Of a DNA stretch of 64,000 nucleotides, positions 10,559 through 22,324 are shown piece after piece. The position numbers and the translations under genes are program-made. The DNA comes from Sycon ciliatum (taxonomy: Eukaryota > Porifera > Calcarea > Leucosolenida > Sycettidae), in the NCBI RefSeq assembly GCF_964019385.1, contig NC_088645.1:45423729-45487728 (forward strand). Reading direction: 5' to 3'. Position 1 is the first letter of the stretch. Every line of letters starts with the position of its first letter. The notes beneath the pieces were generated by a model. The model had not been told where the DNA came from. It saw nothing but the letters and a program-made list of their open reading frames with translations, and made no database searches.

Positions 10559-11404
10559 CCGTACTAACGCGATTAGAGCCCTCTCCTGAATAGTGCCCTC
10601 TCTTGAATAGTGCCCTCTCTTGAATAGTGCCCTCTCTTGAATAGTGCCCTCTCCTGAATAGTGCCCTCTCTTGAATAGTGCCCTCTCTTGAATAGTGCCC
10701 TCTCTTGAATAGTGGCCTCACTTGAATAGTGCCCTCTCTTGAATAGAGCCCTCTCCTGAATAGTGCCCTCTCCTGAATAGTGCCCTCTCTTGAGTAGTGC
10801 CCTCTCTTGAATAGTGCCCTCTCTTGAATAGTGCCCCACCCCCCCCCCCCGGCCGGGGTTTGTAACCCAGCGCATGTGACACAGCGCATGTGCAAGTTTG
10901 GTATTCGTTTGCTAATGTAACGTTACTTGTCCATCTCCTTGCACTGGTGATTTCAGGATCAAATCGCAGTTCTTGTTGCGGCTGAGTCGTGATAGTTTAC
11001 AGTAAACTTCCGGGTCTGTTATTCTTTGCTTTCTTTGTTTGTTTTTTATGCTTGATGGGGAAAATGTACCAGAACTGAAAACATAGTGCCCTCTCCTGAA
11101 TAGTGTACTCTCTTGAATAGTGCACTCTCTTGAATAGTGCCCTCTCTTGAATAGTGCCCTCTCTTGAATAGTGCCCTCTCTTGAATAGTGCCCTCTCTTG
11201 AATTGTGCCCTCTCTTGAATAGTGCCCTCTCTTGAATAGTGCACTCTCTTGAATAGTGCCCTCTCTTGAAGAGTGCCCTCTCTTGAATAGTGCCCTCTCT
11301 TGAATTGTGCCCTCTCTTGAATAGTGCCCTCTCTTGAATAGTACCCCATTTGTGAAGAACGTTGAAAAAACATTGCCTCAGGGGCACTAATCACGCGAGT
11401 ACGG
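10559..11404. mobile_element. Foldback-type element with 17 bp subterminal repeats, copy 1
   Basis: Ends are CCGTACTAACGCGATTAGAGCCC and the complement of CCGTACTCGCGTGATTAGTGCC. Two arrays of the 17-mer TAGTGCCCTCTCTTGAA (about 10577-10850 and 11084-11345) flank a 230 bp core that includes CCGGCCGGGG and GTAACGTTAC. Six copies exist in the window with different array lengths. The Arg-Glu-Gly-rich ORFs in it come from the stop-free array on the minus strand and are not genes. Confidence 0.75.
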
Positions 11405-11971
11405 AAAGTTCAGGATCAGAAAAGATATATAAAAAACCATACTAGTAGCACTGAAACAAACAAAATGCTTTAATTATCGTATGTTTTAAATATAAAAGGA
11501 TTAACAAACATTCTCTTCAGGGAGTAGCCAAGATCTCTTCCAAAGAGGCTCCCATCTAGCTAGGTTCTCCATGCCAAGTATCAAATCACTGTGGGGAAAC
11601 ACATCTTTTAAGCTCTCACTCGTCTTGATATAAGCAGAGAGATCGCTTTAAATCAAAGAATTGTGGATTTTGTAAGTTTACATGTGGTGAGCTACACTAA
11701 TCGAATATTGCAAGCTGTACATCATCCACTTGACCAGCACCTAACTGATGACCTGAGTTTGAGATGCACCTCATTTTCACATGAAAGACTGGAATGTGAC
11801 GTTATGGAAGAGTCTGCCATCACTGTACACTCATTACAATACATTAGATAATGTACAGGCAGATCTTGTGCTATACATGTCATGTAATGTGAATCAAGAA
11901 TAGAACACCTCCACAACACAATGTTGTATGCCTGAACTTCATTGCACTGCTTACTGAAACAGTCAACTTGC

Positions 11972-12073
11972 CTCATCCCTTGCGTTTGGGTCTGCACCGC
12001 TGGATAGCAACAGCTCCACCCTTCTGACACCCCAGCCACTCTGCGCAGCATGATGTAGAGGCGTCTTTTGACA
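11972..12073 (-). CDS. Ankyrin-repeat exon D, GC donor and lost AG acceptor
   Basis: 102 bp matching the exon series (CQKTPLHHAAQSG and VELLLSSGADPNARDE). The donor is GAG|GCAAGT, a GC donor. The acceptor dinucleotide, AG in every sister exon, reads AT here (CCTTCAT). The minus-strand reading frame stays open upstream through the whole 15 bp minisatellite, so use of a more upstream acceptor would give a low-complexity extension. The exon may be silent, skipped or 5'-extended. Confidence 0.6.
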
Positions 12074-12115
12074 ATGAAGGTTGCGAGCAAATGGAATTGG
12101 CCATACAGTACTGTC

Positions 12116-13266
12116 CGGCGCCGAAGAACGGAGCGCCGAAGGACGGAGCGCCGAAGAACGGAGCGCCGAAGGACGGAGCGCCGAAGGACGGAGCGCCGAA
12201 GGACGGAGCGCCGAAGGACGGAGCGCCGAAGGACGGAGCGCCGAAGAACGGAGCGCCGAAGGACGGAGCGCCGAAGGACGGAGCGCCGAAGGACGGAGCG
12301 CCGAAGGACGGAGCGCCGAAGAACGGAGCGCCGAAGAACGGAGCGCCGAAGGACGGAGCGCCGAAGGACGGAGCGCCAAAGGATGGAGCGGCGAAGAACG
12401 GAGCGGCGAAGGACGGAGCGCCGAAGAACGGAGCGGACGGAGCGCCGAAGGACGGAGCGCCGAAGGACGGAGCTCCGAAGGACGGAGCGCCGAAGGACGG
12501 AGCGCCGAAGGACGAAGCGCCGAAGGACGGAGCGCCGAAGGACGGAGCGCCGAAGGACGGAGCGCCGAAGGGCGGAGCGCCGAAGGGCGGAGCGCCGAAG
12601 GGCGGAGCGCCGAAGGGCGGAGCGCCGAAGGACGGATCGCCGAAGGACGGAGCGCCGAAGGACGGATCGTCGAAGGACGGAGCGCCGAAGGACGGAGCGC
12701 CGAAGGACGGAGCGCCGAAGGACGGAGCGCCGAAGGACGGAGCGCCGAAGGACGGAGCGCCGAAGGACGGACCGCCGAAGGACGGAGCGCCGGAGGACGG
12801 AGCGCCGGAGGACGGGGCGCCCAAGAACGGTGCGCCCAAGAACGGAGCGCCCAAGAACGAGCGCCCAAGAACGGAGGGCCCAAGTACGGAGCGCCCAAGA
12901 ACGGAGCGCCCAAGTACGGAGCGCCCAAGAACGGAGCGCCCAAGTATGGAGCGCCCAAGACCGGAGCGCCCAAGAACGGAGCGCCCAAGAACGGAGCGCT
13001 CAAGTACGGAGCGCCCAAGACTGGAGCGCCCAAGAACGGAGCGCCCAAGGACGTAGCGCCCAAGGACGGAGCGCCGAAGGACGGAGCGCCGAAGGATGAA
13101 GCGCCGAAGGTCGGAGCGCCGAAGGACGGAGCGCCGAAGGACGGAGCGCCGAAGGACGGAGCGCCGAAGGACGGAGCGCCGAAGGACGGAGCGCCCAAGA
13201 ACGGAGCGCGCAAGAACGGAGCGCCCAAGTACGGAGCGCCAAAGAACGGAGCGCCCAAGAACGAAA
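12116..13266. repeat. 15 bp GC-rich minisatellite array 1
   Basis: About 77 copies of a 15-mer, in two main variants: GGAGCGCCGAAGGAC, and GGAGCGCCCAAGAAC with its AAGTAC form. The variants occur in blocks. The unit has no stop codon in most frames on either strand, which produces long ORFs in five or six frames (for example GAPKD, ERRRT and AEGRS peptides). It lies immediately upstream of ankyrin exon D. Related arrays are at 44348 and 56165. Confidence 0.95.
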
Positions 13267-13912
13267 ATGATGTGTTTTCATTTCGTGAGCCCCAGCATCA
13301 GCAACGTCCTGTCCTGTGCTCCTTTTCTTGCTGATTCCAACGAACTTTGATCGCCCGAAGAGTCGAGGGCCAAACCTGCCTCATCAGTCGCCTCAGAATA
13401 ACCAACTTCATGGCCAAGTCAAATTTTATGCGTGTCGCCATAGTCTTTTCAGCCACACAGATGACGGTGAGGACACTCCAGTCGAAAGAGAGTAGACAGG
13501 CAGTGGAGAGGAGCAATCAGAGGTAGCTGACGATGCTATGTCGCCAAAGACGCCTGCCAAGCGATGCCGAGATAATAAACGTCTTTGAATAAATCACGCG
13601 CTATAGCTATAGCGCTCTTCTACAAGAAAATGCATCCGAAAAATATATTCGGCAAAGTGAGCTTTTTCCGAACAAACACGCCGAATCTTCGTGTGCATTT
13701 TCGACCTCGCTCCCGCGTACCGAATCTTTTTGCCGAATTTCGGAATGCAAAACCTCACTACTGAAATAACCAACATTCTCTTCAGGGAGTAGCCAAGATT
13801 CCTTTCAAAGAAGCTCCCATCAATCTAGTTTCTCCATACCAAGTATCAAATCACTGTGGGGAAACACATCTATAAAGCTCACACTCGTCTTGATAAAAAC
13901 AGGGAGATCGTT
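13267..13912. other. No gene recognised
   Basis: Contains a perfect 18 bp palindrome GCGCTATAGCTATAGCGC near 13600, and imperfect inverted TTCGG-containing stretches. From about 13760 onward the standard ankyrin-intron sequence (ATTCTCTTCAGGGAGTAGCC) resumes. Confidence 0.5.
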
Positions 13913-13916
13913 TTAA

Positions 13917-14528
13917 CCCTTTAGAGCCTAAATTATTTCAGGAGACGCATGAAATTCACAAACTCACATTTTCATCTGACTGTAATTTCGATATCCTTTG
14001 GAGTATTCCAACAATCTCGGGCTCTATGGAAAGCTCTCTCCAAGACGAACACAGCCATACCCAGTTCGCAATTGATAGAGTCGTAGGAGTAACGCCGCAG
14101 CGCGATCCGAGCGCTCCAATGCCAGACCTGCGAGCGCGGTACTAAATTCTCCGCCATTTCAACAATATCGATCGCAGAACGGTCAATTTTTTTGCAGGAG
14201 AGACCTTCAAAATGCAGCTTGAAAATGACGTATGCCAGTCGTGCACGCGTCGCCAGCGAGTCAGGGAAAATCCCTTGCTGGCGTTTCAAATTTTACGCCG
14301 CGCGAGCCGACTTGCCCACGCGAATTTCGTTCGAGTGTCGTAACTCTGCGCTATGACCTCGGATCGTCTTCGGGTTTTTTTGAGCCGACAGCTGAGGCTT
14401 TTCTGATACGATTAGACCTTTCGTTTGTTGAATTCGAACAAGGATTGACTGAATGACGAAAGTTTGAAGTCACCTCAGCATGCACTGTACAGTCTGGCGG
14501 ATATATCCGTCCTATAGGCGTTATAGGG
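13917..14528. mobile_element. piggyBac-like MITE (612 bp)
   Basis: Flanked by TTAA at 13913-13916 and 14529-14532. Ends are CCCTTTAGAGCCTA and its imperfect inverse (TAGGCGTTATAGGG). Sister introns show the single uninterrupted TTAA (GTTTTAAATCAAAG). TTAA duplication with CCC-starting termini is diagnostic of piggyBac-type transposition. No transposase is recognised. Confidence 0.85.
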
Positions 14529-14958
14529 TTAAAACAAAGAATTGTGGATTTTGTCAGTTTACATGGTAAGCTACACTAATCGAATATTCTAGATGTGAAT
14601 GAAATAACAAAACATTCTCTTCAGGGAGTAGCCAAGATCTCTTTCAAATTGTGTATTTTGTAAGTTTACATATGGTGAGCTATACTAATCTCAATTTCAT
14701 GCTGGGCATCATCCACTTGACAAGCACCTAACTGATGACCTGCGTTTGAGCTGCACCTCATTTTCACATGAAAGACTGGAATGTGACGTTATGGAAGAGT
14801 CTGCCATCACCGTACACTCATTACACTACATTAGTTAATGTACAGGCAGATCTTGTGGTATACATGTCATGTAATGTGAATCAAGAATAGAACACCTCCA
14901 CAACACAATGTTGTATGCCTGCACATCATTGCACTGATTACTGAAACAGTCAGCTTAC

Positions 14959-15060
14959 CTCATCCCTTGCGTTTGGGTCTGCACCGCTGGATAGCATCAG
15001 CTCCACCATTCTGCCCGACTTGTCACTCTTCGCAGCATAATGTAGAGGCGTCTTTCGCCA
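14959..15060 (-). CDS. Ankyrin-repeat exon E
   Basis: 102 bp, phase 0, CCTTCAG acceptor and GATGAG|GTAAGC donor. Reads WRKTPLHYAAKSDKSG then VELMLSSGADPNARDE. All ankyrin signature positions are intact. It is equivalent to exon B in the duplicated block. Confidence 0.8.
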
Positions 15061-15313
15061 CTGAAGGTTGTGAACAAAAGCAAATAAGTTCAAGATCAGA
15101 AAAGATTTGAATACCACACTAGTAGCTGAAACAAACATACTGCTTCAATATTCGAATGTTCTAGATGTGAATAAAATAACAAACATTCTCTTCAGGGAGT
15201 AGCCAAGATATCTTTCAAAGAGGCTCCCATCAATCTAGTTTCTCCATGCCAAGTATCAAATCACTGTGGGGAAACGCTTCTTTTCAGCTCACACTCGTCT
15301 TGATAAAAAGTTC

Positions 15314-16208
15314 TAGTGCTGAAAAGATTATATCGTTTACTCCTTACTCGATAAGAAATAGATCGAACGGTTATTTCAATTTTATCGGCTAAACGAGTAG
15401 AATGGAACTTACGCTCGGTACGATATTTCCCTCTTTCGGGGGTCGCACAAAGCGTGCATGCATCGAAAGTGTTGCGAGTACGACACGAATATGTACATGA
15501 CTGTACACTTGCAACATCGATGTACGTGTAAAGTACAAGCGCGATCTGAGTAACATCGACGCGATCACCGCTACGTCGCCGTCTTTTGAGCTGACTACTT
15601 TTCTTACATACAGCATGCAGGACGGGCAGGCTCAGTATGAATCTACACTAGCTGCAGGGGCTGGAGTTCCCTCCACGTGCGAGTAGTCTTGAGCTAAAGA
15701 CAGTAAAGTGGTCTTCAGTTTCATGTTTTCCGTTCTGTCGACGGTTCCCGAACCAGTTTGCTCGACGACGAGCTAGGCCTGGCGTCTGGGTCTATTTTGA
15801 GCATAGACAGGAAAAGCAACTAGTTACTTGTTGGTGTGCCTTAAGTCAGCTCATCCGTCAAAATCCGCCGATCTGCACCCCTGGCCGGCTTCTCTGACTC
15901 GATCGTTGAAGTCAGCGAAGTCACGGGCGAAGGGCACCATCAGCTCTGGGGTTGCAACCAGTGAGGTGCCTCTGTCTTGTCGGTATTCGTCTGGTCAGTC
16001 CGAACAGCTGACGGACTATTTGCGGGATCATCGGATCTATGCGCCCGCTTTCCGTCGTTGGCGATGTTGCACTCGTAATATTTTGGAAATTCACAGAATG
16101 TACATGATTGTACTGATGTAGTTACAATAATAATCGTTTAGCCGATAAGCCGATCGTTATGGTATCAGCTAAGCCACTAAGGAAAAAACTGTTATCGTTT
16201 CAGCACTA
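15314..16208. mobile_element. hAT-like MITE, copy 2
   Basis: Same ends (TAGTGCTGAAA and TTTCAGCACTA) and interior as the element at 5159-6058, at the same intron position. It was duplicated with its surroundings. Confidence 0.65.
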
Positions 16209-16440
16209 ATAAAAACAGAGAGATCGTCATAACACAAGGAATTGTGTATTTTGTAAGTTTACATATGGTGAGCTACACTAATCGAATATTGCATGCTGGG
16301 CATTATCCACTTGACCAGCGCCTAACTGATGACCTGCGTTTGAGCTGCACCTCATTTTCACATGAAAGACAGGAATGTGATGTTATGGAAGAGTCTGCCA
16401 TCACCGTACACTCATTACACTACATTAGATAATGTACAGG

Positions 16441-19400
16441 GGCAATATGCTTTGGTTCTGCAAGAGTGCTCAATGCCTGATTCAGGCAGAGCGGTGTACA
16501 CAAAGGCACACAATGAAAACCTTGGCAAATTAATTCTGTTGTGACTTAGAGTTTCATGGCTGAACCAATCATCAGACAACGATAATGGAATAGGAGACAG
16601 CGCTGGTATATCTAAGTGGAGAGAGGTGTGATAATACGATAGCGAGAGGAGTAATCGAGTGAATGTATACAGGGATTGGCTATTTCAGAGGCAGATGCAG
16701 TAGGCGCAGGTCTAGCACTAACAAGTACGCGCTTAATCTCGCTCACACACCACACACACACACACACATACTAACACGCACACACATAGTAACACCCACA
16801 CACATACACACATACACGCACACACTAACACACACACACACATACACCCACCCACAACACCCTAACTTGCACACGGGCGCACGCACACACAGACACCCAC
16901 CCACCCACAACACCCTAACTCGCACACGCACAAACACACGCACACACGCATATACACACACCTATAGACACATGTCCACACGCATACACAGGCATCTGCG
17001 TTCGTATGACAAATCTAAGCGCTCACAAACTCCTGCAATCACGCGTCTCAAGAACATCCCAGCGCCCTCGGAGAAGGAATACACCAAGAGCCTCCTGAGG
17101 CGAGTCGAGGAGGTCATAAAACGAATGCGTTGGAAAGCTCTCTTCACCCTGAAAGGCGCCAACGAAGATAGCGCCAAGAAGACGTACGGCTTCAAAACCG
17201 TGAACTGCCCACCCCAGATTGAAGAACTCAAGGCATTCGAGAACGCAATGTATAATATGGTTGAGCATATTACGTTCCGCCGGGTTTCTAACCAGCTTCA
17301 AGAGCAGATGAAGAACGATGTGAAGAAGATCAAAGAGTGTGATGATATAGTGGTACCAGCGGACAAGACAAGAAACTTGTACCGAGTATCAGTCCCGCAG
17401 TATGAAAAGCTGCTACATGACAACGTGACGAAGCAGTACAAACTCGCCCCAGGCACCGACTACACAGCGATTAATGCCGAAGCCCGCGATATAGCTGCCG
17501 ATCTGCACCTGGATGACCGAATGGAATGCCTGGGCAAGGCACAAGCATTCGTCACATTAAAGGATCATAAAGCCGACTTCCATGACAAGCTGCAATGCAG
17601 GCTGATTAACCCTGCCAAGTTCGAAATAGGCGTCGTAAGCAAATCCATACTGGATGGTGTTATCGGCCCCATGCGGAGCAGCGTATGTGAGAATCTGTGG
17701 CAGAACATGCAAGCGGTCATTGAGTGGTTCAAGGGCATTGAAGACAAGCCGCGGTACACCTTCGTCGTGTTCGACATCGTCGAGTTTTACCCCAGCATAA
17801 CGAAAGACCTTCTACTGGATGCCCTGTCGTACGCCGGGACGCACGTTCCAATGTCCAAGAAGGACATTGAGACGATACTGCACGCACGGAAGTCATTGTT
17901 TTTCGACGGCGGCAAAGCATGGATGAAGAAGGAGAAGGACGGGTCATTCGACGTAACAATGGGGTCGTACGACGGCGCAGAAGCCTGCGAGCTTGTTGGG
18001 GCTTTAATCCTCAGCAAACTCCGTCCACTCCTGGGCAACCAGTACGTGGGTCTTTACCGTGACGACGGACTAGCGATAATGAAGGACGCCACGGGTCATG
18101 ATGCCGACCGCACGCGCAAACAGATCATACAGATATTCCAAGCACACGGCTTAAAATAACAATCGAAACCAACAAGAAGATCGTCGACTACTTGGATGTG
18201 ACCCTGAATCTCGCCACTGGAACATTCCAACCATACAGGAAACCGAATAGTACACCCCTGTACGTCGATGGGAGGTCCTGTCACCCACCGCAGGTGCTGA
18301 GACAAATACCCATTGGCATCAACAAGAGGCTGCAACGTATCTCATGCAATGAGGAAGTGTTCAACGATGCTAAAACGTTATACGAGGACCCACTGGCCTT
18401 AAGTGGCCACCCGAAAACCATGACATACAAGGATGAACCGAGCAACAAGAAGAAAAAAGCGAAGAAAGGGCGCAGCCGCGACGTCATCTGGTTTAACCCG
18501 CCGTACAGTACCACGGTCAAAACCAACGTTGGCGCAAAGTTTCTATACCTCGTCAAGAAACACTTCCCTGAAGGGTCGGCGCTACACAAGGTGTTTAACA
18601 AGAACACAACAAAAGTAAGCTACAGCTGTATGAAGAACGTAGCGTCGATTATCAAAGGGCACAATGCTGCAAAACTTCACTCGCGACCGCCAGTTGTGCC
18701 ATGCAATTGTCGGGTCAAGGCGTCGTGCCCCCTCAACGGTGACTGCCAGTCTTCCGACGTCGTTTACGAGGCGCATGTAGCATCCAACGAAGTTAAGACC
18801 TACGTCGGCATGACAGCTACCACATTCAAGCAGCGCTACAACAAACACACTTCGGACTTCCGAAATGAAAAGTACGCCGCATCGACTAAGTTGTCCAAGC
18901 ACATCTGGGATCTGAAAAACGAGAACCGCGGATTCGACATCAGATGGGAGATCAAGGATAGAGCACCTTCATGCAGTAACATCAGCAAGAAGTGTGGCCT
19001 ATGCTTAACTGAAAAGTTCCACATCCTAAAAGCTTCAAAAGCTACCTCCCTAAACAAGAGAAGTGAGCTGGTATCTAAATGCCCTCACCAGCGCAAGTTT
19101 CTGCTGGCCACCCCCATTACATAGACAGCTATGACCGCTGCGGGTTTTTTGACGCGTGATTGCAGGAGTTTGTGAGCGCTTAGATTTGTCATACGAACGC
19201 AGATGCCTGTGTATGCGTGTGGACATGTGTCTATAGGTGTGTGTATATGCGTGTGTGCGTGTGTTTGTGCGTGTGCGAGTTAGGGTGTTGTGGGTGGGTG
19301 GGTGTCTGTGTGTGCGTGCGCCCGTGTGCAAGTTAGGGTGCTGTGGGTGGGTGTATGTGTGTGTGTGTGTGTGTGTGTGTTAGTGTGAGCGTGTATGTGT

Positions 19401-19707
19401 GTATGTGTGTGGGTGTTACTATGTGTGTGCGTGTTAGTATGTGTGTGTGTGTGTGGTGTGTGAGCGAGATTAAGCGCGTACTTGTTAGTGCTAGACCTGC
19501 GCCTACAGCATCTGCCTCTGAAATAGCCAATCCCTGTATACATTTACGCGATTACTCCTCTCGCTATCGTATTATCACACCTCTCTCCACTTAGATATAC
19601 CAGCGCTGTCTCCTATTCCATTATCGTTGTCTGATGATTGGTTCAGCCATGAAACTCTGAGTCACAACGGAATTAATTTGCCAAGGTTTTCATTGTGTGC
19701 CTTTGTG
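16441..19707 (+). mobile_element. Penelope-like retroelement with long inverted terminal repeats, copy 2
   Basis: Same target (TACATTAGATAATGTACAGG at 16421-16440 and 19708-19727) and layout as copy 1. Because host flanks are also shared, this copy arose by segmental duplication, not by a new insertion. Its RT gene is frameshifted. Confidence 0.85.
16663..19124 (+). pseudogene. Penelope-like RT/GIY-YIG gene, frameshifted copy
   Basis: The frame open from 16663 to 18159 contains RT motifs A (FDIVEFYPS) and C (YRDDG). The frame from 18192 to 19124 contains the rest of the RT, the basic linker, the Cys cluster and GIY-YIG. The break is one missing A in an A-run near 18153-18157, where copy 1 has five As and this copy four. 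Otherwise the protein is nearly identical to copy 1. The truncated RT ends just before the DYLDVTL block, so this copy should be inactive unless the ribosome slips at the A-run. Confidence 0.85.
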
Positions 19708-19839
19708 TACATTAGATAATGTACAGGCAGGTATTGTGGTATACATGTCATGTAATGTGAATCAAGAATAGAACACCTCCACAACACAATGTTGTATGCC
19801 TGCACTTCATTGCACTGGTTACTGAAACAGTCAACTTAC

Positions 19840-19941
19840 CTGATCCCTTGCGTTTGGGTCTGCACCGCTGGATAGCAACAGCTGCACACTATCGGACTTC
19901 CAACAACGCGCCGCAGCATAATGTAGAGGTGTCTTTTGACA
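19840..19941 (-). CDS. Ankyrin-repeat exon F
   Basis: 102 bp, phase 0, CCTTCAG acceptor and GATCAG|GTAAGT donor. Reads CQKTPLHYAAARCWKSDSVQLLL and SSGADPNARDQ across its length. Equivalent to exon C but with the normal 34 codons. Confidence 0.78.
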
Positions 19942-19981
19942 CTGAAGGTTGTGAACAAATGAAATCGATAACATACACATA

Positions 19982-20626
19982 CCGTACTCACGCGATTAGA
20001 GCCCTCTCCTGAATAGTGCCCTCTCTTGAATAGTGCCCTCTCTTGAATAGTGCCCTCTCTTGAATAGTGGCCTCACTTGAATAGTGCCCTATCTTGAATA
20101 GAGCCCTCTCCTGCATAGTGCCCTCTCCTGAATAGTGCCCTCTCTTGAGTAGTGCCCTCTCTTGAATAGTGCCCTCTCTTGAATAGTGCCCCACCCCCCC
20201 CCCCCCCCCGGCCGGGGTTTGTAACCCAGCGCATGTGACACAGCGCATGTGCAAGTTTGGTATTCGTTTGCTAATGTAACGTTACTTGTCCATCTCCTTG
20301 CACTGGTGATTTCAGGATCAAATCGCAGTTCTTGTTGCGGCTGAGTCGTGATAGTTTACAGTAAACTTCCGGGTCTGTTATTCTTTGCTTTCTTTGTTTT
20401 TTTTTATGCTTGATGGGGTAAATGTACCAGAACTGAAAACATAGTGCCCTCTCCTGAATAGTGTACTCTCTTGAATAGTGCACTCTCTTGAATAGTGCCC
20501 TCTCTTGAATAGTGCACTCTCTTGAATAGTGCCCTCTCTTGAATAGTGCCCTCTCTTGAATTGTACCCCATTTGTGATGGACATTGAAAAAACATTGCCT
20601 CAGGGGCACTAATCACGCGAGTACGG
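19982..20626. mobile_element. Foldback-type element with 17 bp subterminal repeats, copy 2
   Basis: Begins CCGTACTCACGCGATTAG and ends CTAATCACGCGAGTACGG, a near-perfect inverted pair. It has the same core as copy 1 but shorter 17-mer arrays (about 12 and 7 units). Confidence 0.75.
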
Positions 20627-20900
20627 AAAGTTCAGGATCAGAAAAGATATACACAACCATACTAGTAGCTCTGAAACAAACAAATTGCTTTAATAATCGT
20701 ATGTTTTAGATATAAAAGGATTAACAAACATTCTCTTCAGGGAGTAGCCAAGATCTCTTCCAAAGAGGCTCCCATCTAGCTAGGTTCTCCATGCCAAGTA
20801 TCAAATCACTGTGGGGAAACACATCTTTTAAGCTCTCACTCGTCTTGATATAAGCAGAGAGATCGCTTTAAAGCAAAGAATTGTGGATTTTGTAAGTTTA

Positions 20901-21226
20901 GGCCAAGTAAAAAAAAAAGCTAGATGATCGTCCCCGTCCGCCCCAGTTTTTGTCAGCGCCCCAAGAAATATTTTATTTTTTAAATCGTGAGTTTTACTAT
21001 ATGGACCACATACTACTAGTATATCACAATGTCAGTATCAATCTGCTGAAGAAAGAAAAAGAAAAAAAGAAAAAAAAAGAAAAAAAGAGAAAAAAAACCT
21101 TGATGTTGTTGTGTACACTGTGTGCATGAGAGGGTAAAAAGTAAAAAAATAAAAATAAAATCCTCCCGCCCTCCCCGATTTTTCCAAAAAAAAGGACGAT
21201 CATCTAGTAATTTTTTTTACTCGGCC
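20901..21226. mobile_element. PIF/Harbinger-like MITE, unit 1
   Basis: A 326 bp element with inverted ends of about 30 bp (GGCCAAGTAAAA..GATGATCGTCC and its complement). TTA duplicates on both sides (20898-20900, 21227-21229). Sister introns have a single TTA here. A 3 bp TWA duplication suits PIF/Harbinger. The interior is A-rich and non-coding. Confidence 0.65.
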
Positions 21227-21597
21227 TTACATGTGGTGAGCTACACTAATCAAATATTGCAAGCTGTACATCATCCACTTGACCACTTGACTTGACCAGC
21301 ACCTTAGCGGCCGTCGTGAGTTCCCTTCGGGAACGGATACGATAATTTCCTTTTTTTTTTATTACTTTAACTGATGACCTGAGTTTGAGATGCACCTCAT
21401 TTTCACATGAAAGACTGGAATGTGATGTTATGGAAGAGTCTGCTATCACCGTACACTCATTACACTACATTAGATAATGTACAGGCAGATCTTGTGGTAT
21501 ACATGTCATGTATTGTGAATCAAGAATAGAACACCTCCACAACACAATGTTGTATGCCTGCACTTCATTGCACTGGTTACTGAATCAGTCAACTTAC

Positions 21598-21699
21598 TTC
21601 ATCCCTTGCGTTTGGGTCTACACCGCTGGATAGCAACAGCTCCATACCTCGGCTATCAAAGCCACGCTGCGCAGCATAATGTAGAGGCGTCTTTTGACA
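21598..21699 (-). CDS. Ankyrin-repeat exon G1
   Basis: 102 bp, phase 0, CCTTCAG acceptor and GATGAA|GTAAGT donor. Reads CQKTPLHYAAQRGFDSRG then MELLLSSGVDPNARDE. The Ala of GADPN is Val. First of three near-identical exons in the triplicated unit. Confidence 0.8.
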
Positions 21700-21998
21700 C
21701 TGAAGGTTGTGAACAAAAGCAAATAAGTTCAGGATCAGAAAAGATGAACAACACCACACTAGTAGCACTGAAACAAACATACTGCTTCAATATTCGAACA
21801 TTCTAGATGTGAATGAAATAGCAAAAGATTCTCTTCAGGGAGTAGCCAAGATCTCTTCCAAAGAGGCTCCCATCTAGCTAGGTTCTCCATGCCAAGTATC
21901 AAATCACTGTGGGGAAACACATCTTTTAAGCTCTCACTCGTCTTGATATAAGCAGAGAGATCGCTTTAAAGCAAAGAATTGTGGATTTTGTAAGTTTA

Positions 21999-22324
21999 GG
22001 CCAAGTAAAAAAAAAAGCTAGATGATCGTCCCCGTCCGCCCCAGTTTTTGTCAGCGCCCCAAGAAATATTTTATTTTTTAAATCGTGAGTTTTACTATAT
22101 GGACCACATACTACTAGTATATCACAACGTCAGTATCAATCTGCTGAAGAAAGAAAAAGAAAAAAAGAAAAAAAAAGAAAAAAAGAGAAAAAAAACCTTG
22201 ATGTTGTTGTGTACACTGTGTGCATGAGAGGGTAAAAAGTAAAAAAATAAAAATAAAATCCTCCCGCCCTCCCCGATTTTTCCAAAAAAAAGGACGATCA
22301 TCTAGTAATTTTTTTTACTCGGCC
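21999..22324. mobile_element. PIF/Harbinger-like MITE, unit 2
   Basis: Copy of the 20901-21226 element carried by the second tandem unit, with the same TTA flanks. Confidence 0.65.

Larger units (their letters stand above)
4810..11940. repeat. Segmental duplication, copy 1 (paralogue at 14959-21570)
   Basis: Ankyrin exon, hAT-like MITE, Penelope-like element, ankyrin exon and foldback element occur here in the same order and orientation as at 14959-21570, with an offset of about 10.15 kb. The Penelope-like element sits at the same 20 bp target in both, so it was present before duplication. Copy 1 has an extra 720 bp at 9838-10558. Confidence 0.85.
14959..21570. repeat. Segmental duplication, copy 2 (paralogue of 4810-11940)
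   Basis: Same order of ankyrin exon, hAT-like MITE, Penelope-like element, ankyrin exon and foldback element as copy 1. Nucleotide differences are sparse, including one base lost in the RT gene. Confidence 0.85.

Noticed and set aside
10530..11394. Minus-strand ORFs with REGTIQERALFKRGHYS repeats
   Set aside because: The 17 bp unit read in three successive frames gives a 17-residue period; it is the foldback element's array, not a repeat protein.
12116..13266. Tandem 15-mer array considered as a CRISPR array
   Set aside because: Units are contiguous with no spacers, and the context is eukaryotic.
12068..13334. Four overlapping 290-430 codon ORFs rich in GAPKD, ERRRT and AEGRS repeats
   Set aside because: Same minisatellite effect in array 1; no codon bias, start context or non-repeat domain.
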